14,172 nucleotides of DNA, taken from the NCBI GenBank assembly GCA_031268245.1, contig JAIRXN010000174.1:1-14172 (forward strand). The letters run 5' to 3'. This document shows, in pieces, positions 7,343 through 13,223 of the stretch. Within the stretch, counting starts at the first letter, position 1. Each line of letters starts with the position of its first letter. Source of the stretch: Treponema sp. Its GTDB lineage: Bacteria > Spirochaetota > Spirochaetia > Treponematales > Breznakiellaceae. The position numbers were made by a program, and so were the translations under genes. The notes under the pieces were generated by a model. It made no database searches, was not told where the DNA came from, and saw nothing but the letters and a program-made list of their open reading frames with translations.

Positions 7343-8279
7343 CCAGGTTTTCTACCCTTCAGGTTTTACCGAACTCTTTAATGCCTGGAACCGCTTCCCC
7401 GATTCGGTTCCCGCCGCCGGCGCCACAGGGCTTATCCGTTTTCAGGCAGACCAACTGCTCGACCTTCCCCGGAGTATTATCTGCCTGGATCATCTGGACG
7501 AACTTCGCAAAATTACCCGGACGGAACGTTACCTGGAAATAGGAGCCATGGTAAGGCTTAGTGAACTGGAAGGACTGGGTAAAATAGTGCCGGAAGCACT
7601 GGAAAAAACCATCGCCCGCATTGCCAGCCCTCAACTCCGCAACATTGCCACCATGGGAGGCAATATCTGTTATCCGTACAGACGGCTGGACATTTCCGCT
7701 CCCATGATTGCCCTGGATGCCCATTATGAACTCCGCAAGGCCAAGGGAGTCCGCTGGGTTTCCGCCTCCCGCTTTGCCCTGAATCCCGGGCCTCCCGCCA
7801 TCGACAAACAGGAACTCTTAACCCGTATCCGCATTCCCCTGGATCAGTGGGATTATTCGGTTTTCAGGAAAATCGAGAACAACGGAGCCTACGGCAACAA
7901 TACGGTGATGATCTTCATCATAAAAACCCAAAAAAACGTACTTGCCGATGTCCGTCTTGTTTTTTCCGCTGCTTCAATCCTGCGCGACCGGAATAGCGAA
8001 GCTTTCCTCACCGGCAAGCATCTCCCTCTAAGCCGCCGGGACGCCCTGGAATTTATTGAACACTGGAGAACATTCCTTGCCGCGGTACATAAATCTAAAT
8101 ATTCGGCCGAAGACCGGGCCGCAGATGAAGTTCCTCAGCATGACGCACCGGAAACTTTACAACACGACATGAGCGAAACTTCATTCGGGACTCCGTTGTA
8201 CGGAATGTCTCAGGAACTCTTTTCAAGAGACAAGATCCTCAATCTGATAAAGAAAAACATCCTTCTCCTGGCGGACTGA
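7326..8279 (+). CDS. FAD-binding subunit of the xanthine dehydrogenase-family enzyme
   Basis: This 317-residue protein belongs to the CoxM/XdhB FAD-binding (VAO/PCMH-like) family, which takes electrons from the 2Fe-2S clusters and passes them to NAD or another acceptor. The first FAD motif is P-A-A-G-A-T-G-L at 29-36, slightly off the usual AGGTDL. The second, A-S-P-Q-L-R-N-I-A-T-M-G-G-N at 100-113, is canonical and is followed by Y-R-R-L-D-I-S-A-P. Near the C-terminus a hydrophilic stretch (about 258-296) with two copies of a QHD-x3-ET/QHD-x2-ET unit makes it longer than the usual ~290 residues. The start has GGAGG four bases upstream and overlaps the 2Fe-2S gene by 17 bases. It is the last gene before the regulatory gap, and I see no hairpin-plus-T-run terminator after its stop. 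Confidence 0.85.
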   Translation: MAERRNQVFYPSGFTELFNAWNRFPDSVPAAGATGLIRFQADQLLDLPRSIICLDHLDELRKITRTERYLEIGAMVRLSELEGLGKIVPEALEKTIARIASPQLRNIATMGGNICYPYRRLDISAPMIALDAHYELRKAKGVRWVSASRFALNPGPPAIDKQELLTRIRIPLDQWDYSVFRKIENNGAYGNNTVMIFIIKTQKNVLADVRLVFSAASILRDRNSEAFLTGKHLPLSRRDALEFIEHWRTFLAAVHKSKYSAEDRAADEVPQHDAPETLQHDMSETSFGTPLYGMSQELFSRDKILNLIKKNILLLAD

Positions 8280-8316
8280 AGCCCGTTTGCTCCTTTTTCC
8301 CGGCTTTTCCCTAATA

Positions 8317-8345
8317 TTGAAACTCTCCTGTATATGTATTATATT
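8317..8345 (+). promoter_or_regulatory. Sigma70-type promoter for the MarR-like/aroB operon
   Basis: TTGAAA (8317-8322) and TATATT (8340-8345) are separated by exactly 17 bases and lie in an AT-rich pocket of an otherwise GC-balanced window. This is the best promoter match I found. Transcription would start near 8352, leaving a leader of about 175 nt before the regulator ATG at 8529. The -10 box overlaps the left edge of a perfect palindrome, indicating repression at this site. Confidence 0.7.
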
Positions 8346-8362
8346 GTTCAACAGTTGAACAA
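8344..8362. promoter_or_regulatory. 19-bp perfect palindrome over the expected transcription start (probable operator)
   Basis: TTGTTCAACAGTTGAACAA consists of two 9-bp arms around a central A. It begins within the -10 box and covers the expected start point near 8352, a classic repressor position. The first gene downstream encodes a MarR-like winged-helix protein, and MarR proteins bind as dimers to palindromes of about this size, so autoregulation is the simplest reading. No T-run follows, so it is not an intrinsic terminator. The site was not seen a second time in the window. Confidence 0.6.
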
Positions 8363-8397
8363 ATCAGACGGTTTCATAGAGCGTGTTCCGGCCGCCT

Positions 8398-8523
8398 ATG
8401 TTTTCCGGATGCTTCATGAAGGAAATCCTCTTTCATGATGAATACGAGTTTCCTCACGAATACGGCGGACACATGCCGGATTTACGGCAGGATATTTTTA
8501 GCCGCTGTTCTACAACACTATAA
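8398..8523 (+). CDS. Candidate small leader ORF of 41 codons upstream of the MarR-like gene
   Basis: ATG 8398 opens a 41-residue frame that closes with TAA at 8521-8523, five bases before the regulator ATG. The deduced peptide begins MFSGCFMKEILFHDEYEF and contains three cysteines, with no recognised domain and no membrane segment. A GTG at 8383 is an alternative in-frame start, and Met7 at 8416 another. There is no good Shine-Dalgarno, so it may be unused. The reason to keep it is placement: the regulator ATG has no Shine-Dalgarno either, and a ribosome ending here could restart five bases later. A competing 34-codon frame (8435-8539) crosses the regulator start. Confidence 0.25.
   Translation: MFSGCFMKEILFHDEYEFPHEYGGHMPDLRQDIFSRCSTTL
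8414..8438 (+). other. Leader hairpin (7-bp perfect stem, 11-nt loop)
   Basis: TCATGAA (8414-8420) pairs perfectly with TTCATGA (8432-8438) around an 11-nt loop holding GGAAATCC. It lies midway along the predicted leader RNA. There is no following T-run, so it is not a terminator. It could shape translation of the leader ORF or the regulator, but chance pairing is possible. Confidence 0.3.
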
Positions 8524-8528
8524 GCGCC

Positions 8529-9131
8529 ATGAATTCTGATTTCCCTCTGGAACATTCCACCGGGACCGAAGGCCGAGGTTCCCCTCTGGATACGGAATAT
8601 ATTATCCTCGAAAATATCTACGATGCCTCCAAACAGAAGGAGTCTCCCCGTCAGCGGGATCTGGCAAGGCTGGCAGGCACCTCCCTGGGTATGACCAACG
8701 TTATACTAAAGCGTCTTGCCAAAAAGGGCTGGATCACAATCAGAAAACTTAACAACAGGAATATTCACTATGCGGCAACGCCGGAAGGGGTCAATGAGAT
8801 TATCCGCCGCAGTTACAACTTCTTCAGGCGTACTATACGAAACATGGTGTATTACCGGGATAGTATTGATGAAGTCATCCGGAAAGCCACGGAAAAGGGC
8901 ATATCCTCGGTGCTTCTTGTGGGATTCAGCGACCTTGAGTTTATCATCGAACATTGCTGCCAGAGATACGGGCTTTCCTTTCTCAAGGCTGCGGACATGG
9001 AACTGGCAGGCAGGATGAAGGACGGACATACCTTTGCCTTTTATGCAGAGACCTTTACAGAAACCAATACGGATGAAAAGTTGAGCTGTTCCCTTTCGGA
9101 AATACTAATAAAATATTTGGCGGCTTTATGA
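8529..9131 (+). CDS. MarR-like winged-helix transcriptional regulator with C-terminal extension
   Basis: This 200-residue protein has an N-terminal winged helix-turn-helix (about 22-85): a leading helix, the HTH R-Q-R-D-L-A-R-L-A-G-T-S-L-G-M-T-N-V-I-L-K-R-L, and a wing with G-W-I-T-I-R-K-L-N-N-R-N-I-H-Y followed by A-A-T-P-E-G. This is the MarR/winged-HTH pattern. A helical stretch (about 86-120) may serve in dimerisation. The C-terminal part (about 124-200) starts V-L-L-V-G-F-S-D-L-E-F-I-I-E, resembling a small Rossmann-like unit that could sense a ligand; this is unverified. It is the first clear gene after the promoter and palindrome, so autoregulation and control of the downstream genes are likely. 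ATG 8529 lacks a Shine-Dalgarno, but no better start exists before the HTH. Its end overlaps aroB by four bases (ATGA). Confidence 0.75.
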   Translation: MNSDFPLEHSTGTEGRGSPLDTEYIILENIYDASKQKESPRQRDLARLAGTSLGMTNVILKRLAKKGWITIRKLNNRNIHYAATPEGVNEIIRRSYNFFRRTIRNMVYYRDSIDEVIRKATEKGISSVLLVGFSDLEFIIEHCCQRYGLSFLKAADMELAGRMKDGHTFAFYAETFTETNTDEKLSCSLSEILIKYLAAL

Positions 9132-10288
9132 TTATTCATTCAAATCTGGATTTTTCTTTCGGCGCCTTTCCTTCTTCAGTCCTTATTACCCGGGGGCTTC
9201 CCACCCTGTCCCGCATACGGGAAGACTGGAAAGAAGAAGGGCCTTTCAATCCCCTTCTTGTGTGCGATGAACATACGCTTCCTTTGGCAAGAAAAATCTC
9301 CGGCGGAGAAAAGGTACCGTTCTGTGTAATACCTTCAGGGGAAAAGTTTAAGACATGGCCCCAGGTTGAAACCATCCTCAAGGAAGCGCGGGAAGCAGGA
9401 CTCGGCAGAGATGGTGTTTTTATAGCAGTCGGGGGCGGCGTACTGAGCGACCTTACGGCTTTTGCCGCTTCCGTCTACATGAGGGGAGCAAAAATCGTAT
9501 TTGTTTCTACCAGCCTTTTGAGCATGGTTGACGCAAGTCTGGGAGGCAAAACAGGTTTTGATCTTTTTGGCATCAAGAATCTGGCCGGAACTTTTTATCC
9601 TGCCCGGCATATCTATATTGCGCTGGAAAGTCTTATCAGTCTTCCTCCGGCGGAATGGAAAGCAGGTATGGCGGAACTCATCAAGACCGCCGTCATCGAA
9701 GGAGACAGTTTCCTTGACCAGGTTGATTCCCTGAGGGAAGAGTACACAAGCGGAGACTTCAGCCCGGGTTTCCCCCAGTCTTTTATACGGGATCTCATGA
9801 ATTCAAAAACAGAAACGCTGTTAAGCTGTATCACTCTTGCGCTCTCCTGCAAAGGCAGGATCGTAGGATCGGATCCGCAGGAAAAAGGCGAGGCGCGGGT
9901 CCTTCTTAACCTGGGCCATAGTTTTGCCCATGCCCTGGAATCCAGCGCCGGTCTGGGCTCCGTTTCCCACGGCGAAGCCGTAGCCTGGGGTATAGCCCGA
10001 TCCTGTGAACTGGGATTGGCGCTCGGCATTACCCCCTGGGACAGGGCGGAGCGGATAAGTACCTCCCTGCGGAACTGGGGCTATGAAATTACAGTTCCGC
10101 ATCCCCTTGTACAGGATAAAGAAAAATTCATGAAGGCTCTCGGATCCGACAAAAAGAAACGGGGAGGACAGCCGGTATTTGTAGTTCCAAATCAATTTGG
10201 CGCACAGTTGGTGTATGGCGGAACAGGAGACAAAACACTGCTTGAATCTATCCTGACACAAATAATGAATGGAGAAATAAATTTTTGA
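9128..10288 (+). CDS. aroB: 3-dehydroquinate synthase
   Basis: This 386-residue enzyme converts DAHP to 3-dehydroquinate using NAD and a divalent metal, the second step of the shikimate pathway, in the cytoplasm. Motifs include P-S-G-E-K-F-K-T at 69-76, NAD-binding G-G-G-V-L-S-D-L at 102-109 (the usual Gly before Asp108 is Ser), G-G-K-T-G at 139-143, and metal ligands Glu183 (M-A-E-L-I-K), His264 (N-L-G-H-S-F-A-H) and His281 (H-G-E-A-V-A-W-G). The histidine pair in NLGHSFAHALE indicates true dehydroquinate synthase rather than the related sedoheptulose-phosphate cyclases, where the second His is replaced. It starts within the regulator stop (ATGA) and ends within the next gene's TTG start (TTGA), so it is translated in one block with its neighbours. 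No other shikimate gene is in view. Confidence 0.92.
   Translation: MIIHSNLDFSFGAFPSSVLITRGLPTLSRIREDWKEEGPFNPLLVCDEHTLPLARKISGGEKVPFCVIPSGEKFKTWPQVETILKEAREAGLGRDGVFIAVGGGVLSDLTAFAASVYMRGAKIVFVSTSLLSMVDASLGGKTGFDLFGIKNLAGTFYPARHIYIALESLISLPPAEWKAGMAELIKTAVIEGDSFLDQVDSLREEYTSGDFSPGFPQSFIRDLMNSKTETLLSCITLALSCKGRIVGSDPQEKGEARVLLNLGHSFAHALESSAGLGSVSHGEAVAWGIARSCELGLALGITPWDRAERISTSLRNWGYEITVPHPLVQDKEKFMKALGSDKKKRGGQPVFVVPNQFGAQLVYGGTGDKTLLESILTQIMNGEINF
10271..10287 (+). promoter_or_regulatory. Shine-Dalgarno and TTG start of the outer-membrane protein gene
   Basis: GGAG at 10271-10274 lies ten bases before TTG 10285. The nearby ATG at 10265 is out of frame, and TTG is the only start that yields a complete signal peptide (MKKNAFLLFLF). 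TTG overlaps the aroB stop as TTGA and is followed by a run of eight A residues (10288-10295). The weak start and long spacing suggest reduced or coupled translation. Confidence 0.6.
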
Positions 10289-11883
10289 AAAAAAACGCTT
10301 TTTTATTATTTCTTTTCCTTTTTGTACCGGCCTTGATTTCCCGGCAAATCTCCTCTCCCCTGCAGGCTCAGGAGTCTCCGGCCGGGGACAAAACAGAAGA
10401 CGGCATCATTCATGTCATCCGGAATATTGATTTTGACATAAAAGGCCGTTCGCGGCCCTATGCCATTCTCCACACTGCGGAGATCGAGACGGGAACAGAA
10501 TTGGCAGGCCGGGCCATGCTTGAGTGGTATATTCGGGACAAAACCCAGATTTTAACAAACCAGCGTGTGTTGGAAAACAATGTAAAAATAGATTACAGCC
10601 TTGGAGAAGCCGATGAAAACGGCAGAATACCGGTGGATCTTCTCATTCATGTAGAGGATACCTGGAATATCATGGCTCTGCCCCGGCCGATTTACGACAG
10701 CAATGACGGTCTTGATATTACCATCAAGGCGCGGGATTACAATTTTTTTGGAACGATGAGCCCCCTGCGCGTGGATTTGGCGTACCTGCGGGATCTTAAC
10801 GGAGAGAATACCTTTGAAATGCTCATCGATTCCGATATCCCCTTCAGGGCATTCGGTTACAACTGGAATGTCAATTTTGACAATACGTTTGGTTATAAAG
10901 ACCGGGAAACCTCGGATGACACGGTAGATTCCCTGTACTATATCAATCTTACCGGCCTTTCCATGGAGATGCCCTATAGAAGAACTACCTTTACCTTTGG
11001 ACTTGAACAGGGCACCTATGTAAACCAGGAAAACAGTGATGATGATAAAATATGGGAAGATCCCATAAAAAGGGACAGAGTAACCGGAAATGAATTCATG
11101 CCCGGCCCCTTCGCCTCCACGGAATTCTACGCATCATGGAACATACCGACAGGATTTGATATAGGAAAACTCGGAGAGCTTGAATATACTCCCCGTCTGG
11201 GAACAAAATTCAATTACCGGGGAGGAGAAGGTGTAGATTACAGCAGGCGGGGGCCGGTTTTATCCATGAGTCATAGTCTTGGTTTCGGCCGGATCGACTG
11301 GGCAGAAAATCTGCGCAGGGGACTTGAGGTATCGCTTGAGAACAGTAATTCCTATAATTTTAACCATAATGACTGGGATCTCTACATAGGCGTGAGCGGT
11401 ACAGGCCATTATCCGGTTATTGATTCAATTTTCGGCATTTCAGGACGCTTCAGGTATCAGCAGTGGGCCTTCGGCGCCGCGGACAAAAAAAGTAATAACG
11501 AGGCCGGAGGAGACATACGGGGCATACCCGACAAGGATCTGCGGGCGGATTATCTTTTTTCGTTCAATTTTGATTTTCCCGTCCGTATACTAAACTTTGT
11601 CCCGTCAATCTGGTTTGACAAACCTAAACTGCATTTCTTTGATGTAGAATTATTTACTTCTCCGTTCTTCGATCTTGCCTTTGCGGCGCCTCCCGGCGGG
11701 AAAGATAGTTCCGCCATAAAGGGTTACTATACCACCGGGATGGAATTTATAGCGTTCTGGGGATTTATGCGCAGCCTCTATCTCCGTTTCAGTTTCGGTT
11801 ATGATCTGGCCAGGGCAGGTACAGTGCCGTGGGCCGGACTCAAGATGGATGAATACTTCATCGGCATCGGTCTTCACTATTAA
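10285..11883 (+). CDS. Outer-membrane beta-barrel protein with a single POTRA-like domain
   Basis: This 532-residue protein begins with a signal peptide (hydrophobic core LLFLFLFVPAL, cleavage probably after Ala28 in P-L-Q-A-Q-E). Residues about 42-130 read as one POTRA domain: I-R-N-I-D-F-D-I, an I-E-T-G-T-E-L turn, a helix ending N-Q-R-V-L-E-N-N-V-K-I, then a strand L-L-I-H-V-E-D-T-W-N-I. From about 140 on, alternating hydrophobic/polar strands with aromatic girdles suggest a transmembrane barrel, and the chain ends G-I-G-L-H-Y with a terminal aromatic residue as outer-membrane proteins do. It resembles the BamA/TamA/surface-antigen superfamily but has one POTRA rather than three to five. 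Its role could be assembly or export of surface material; this is inference from neighbours (nucleotide-sugar genes). It initiates at TTG, overlaps aroB, and lies 14 bases before ugd. Confidence 0.72.
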   Translation: MKKNAFLLFLFLFVPALISRQISSPLQAQESPAGDKTEDGIIHVIRNIDFDIKGRSRPYAILHTAEIETGTELAGRAMLEWYIRDKTQILTNQRVLENNVKIDYSLGEADENGRIPVDLLIHVEDTWNIMALPRPIYDSNDGLDITIKARDYNFFGTMSPLRVDLAYLRDLNGENTFEMLIDSDIPFRAFGYNWNVNFDNTFGYKDRETSDDTVDSLYYINLTGLSMEMPYRRTTFTFGLEQGTYVNQENSDDDKIWEDPIKRDRVTGNEFMPGPFASTEFYASWNIPTGFDIGKLGELEYTPRLGTKFNYRGGEGVDYSRRGPVLSMSHSLGFGRIDWAENLRRGLEVSLENSNSYNFNHNDWDLYIGVSGTGHYPVIDSIFGISGRFRYQQWAFGAADKKSNNEAGGDIRGIPDKDLRADYLFSFNFDFPVRILNFVPSIWFDKPKLHFFDVELFTSPFFDLAFAAPPGGKDSSAIKGYYTTGMEFIAFWGFMRSLYLRFSFGYDLARAGTVPWAGLKMDEYFIGIGLHY

Positions 11884-11897
11884 ACAGGAATAGTTTT

Positions 11898-13223
11898 ATG
11901 GCAAACATTGCGGTAATCGGTACCGGTTATGTCGGTTCTGTCTCCGGCGCATGCCTTGCGGATTTTGGCAACCATGTAACCTGTGTTGACAACAACGCCG
12001 AAAAGATTGAAGCGCTTAAAAAGGGAATCGTACCGATCTACGAACCCGGACTTGATACTCTGCTAAAACGGAATACGGAAGCGGGAAGATTAAAATTCTC
12101 CACGGATTTACCGGGCGCGGTTAAAGCCAATGAGGTAGTATTTATAGCGGTGGGTACGCCCCCGGCGGAGGACGGCAGCGCAGATCTTCGGTATGTTGAA
12201 ACCGTTGCCCGCAGCATCGGGCAGGCAATGGAAAAATATACCGTCGTGGTGGACAAGAGTACTGTTCCCATTGGGACAGGGAGAAAAGTCGCAGCATGGA
12301 TCGCAGAGGAGCTTGCCGCGCGGAAACTTGAAATTCCTTTTGCGGTAGTTTCCAATCCCGAATTCCTCCGCGAAGGATCCGCTATACAGGATTTTACTCA
12401 TCCTGACCGTGTCGTCATAGGCTGCGAACATGAAGAGGCCCGCAGAATTATGAAAGAAGTTTACCGGGCGCTTTATCTTAACGAGACACCATACATCGAA
12501 ACCGGTCTTGAATCCGCGGAGATGATTAAATATGCTTCCAATGCCTTTCTTGCGGTGAAGATCACCTTTATCAACGAAATTGCAAATCTCTGTGAAAAGA
12601 TCGGGGCCAATGTTCAGGATGTGGCAAAAGCCATGGGCAGGGACGGCAGAATCGGCGGGAAGTTCCTGCACCCCGGCCCCGGTTTCGGCGGTTCCTGTTT
12701 CCCTAAGGACATCCGCGCCCTTGCCCGTATCGGCCGGGATCACGGTGAAGCCCAGCGCCTCGCCGAGACCGCCGTAGAGGCAAACGAGAGACAGAAACTC
12801 CGCATGATTGAAAAGATTGAAAGGGTAATGGGGCCTTCGCTGCGGGGTAAAACCATAGCGATCCTCGGCCTGGCCTTCAAACCCAACACCGACGACATGC
12901 GCGAATCCCCGGCCATTGCGATCTGCAAGGGCCTTATTGAAAAAGGCGCCGCCTTAAGGCTTTACGATCCTGCAGCCATGAAGGAAGCTTCCTGGCGTCT
13001 TGAAGATGTAAAGGCGCAGTGCCATTTTGCCTCTGACGAATATGATGCGGCAAAAGGCTCCGGCGCGCTGGTACTGATCACCGAATGGAATCAATTCAGA
13101 AATCTTGATTTCGGACGGATAAAATCCCTCCTTACGGGAAACTTTTTTTTTGATTTCCGTAATATATATAAACGGGAAGCGGTGGAAGCGGCGGGATTTT
13201 ATTACACGGGAATCGGTACATGA
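11898..13223 (+). CDS. ugd: UDP-glucose 6-dehydrogenase
   Basis: This 441-residue protein oxidises UDP-glucose to UDP-glucuronate with two NAD, in the cytoplasm, supplying acidic sugars for surface polysaccharide. The N-terminal Rossmann motif is I-G-T-G-Y-V-G at 7-13. The substrate region N-P-E-F-L-R-E-G is at 153-160. The central helix contains E-M-I-K-Y-A-S-N with Lys211 and Asn215. The catalytic thiol is Cys267 in G-F-G-G-S-C-F-P-K-D, with Asp271. The C-terminal domain has G-L-A-F-K-P-N-T-D-D-M-R-E-S-P and the closing D-F-R-N. Length is typical for the bacterial family. AGGAA lies seven bases before ATG 11898. The stop overlaps the next start as ATGA, so epimerase and dehydrogenase are coupled and probably act in sequence. 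A run of nine T near 13143 encodes the ordinary N-F-F-F-D-F-R-N ending motif. Confidence 0.95.
   Translation: MANIAVIGTGYVGSVSGACLADFGNHVTCVDNNAEKIEALKKGIVPIYEPGLDTLLKRNTEAGRLKFSTDLPGAVKANEVVFIAVGTPPAEDGSADLRYVETVARSIGQAMEKYTVVVDKSTVPIGTGRKVAAWIAEELAARKLEIPFAVVSNPEFLREGSAIQDFTHPDRVVIGCEHEEARRIMKEVYRALYLNETPYIETGLESAEMIKYASNAFLAVKITFINEIANLCEKIGANVQDVAKAMGRDGRIGGKFLHPGPGFGGSCFPKDIRALARIGRDHGEAQRLAETAVEANERQKLRMIEKIERVMGPSLRGKTIAILGLAFKPNTDDMRESPAIAICKGLIEKGAALRLYDPAAMKEASWRLEDVKAQCHFASDEYDAAKGSGALVLITEWNQFRNLDFGRIKSLLTGNFFFDFRNIYKREAVEAAGFYYTGIGT

Noticed and set aside
8344..8362. The 19-bp palindrome as an intrinsic terminator of the upstream operon
   Set aside because: It is AT-rich, has almost no loop, and is not followed by a T-run. 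Its overlap with a -10 box fits an operator better.
12108..12743. 211-codon open frame on the minus strand inside ugd
   Set aside because: It is a shadow of the ugd reading frame, whose catalytic residues are fully explained on the plus strand.
13143..13151. Run of nine T in ugd as a possible phase-variation tract
   Set aside because: The run encodes Phe-Phe-Phe in the normal N-F-F-F-D-F-R-N ending of the family, so ordinary coding explains it.
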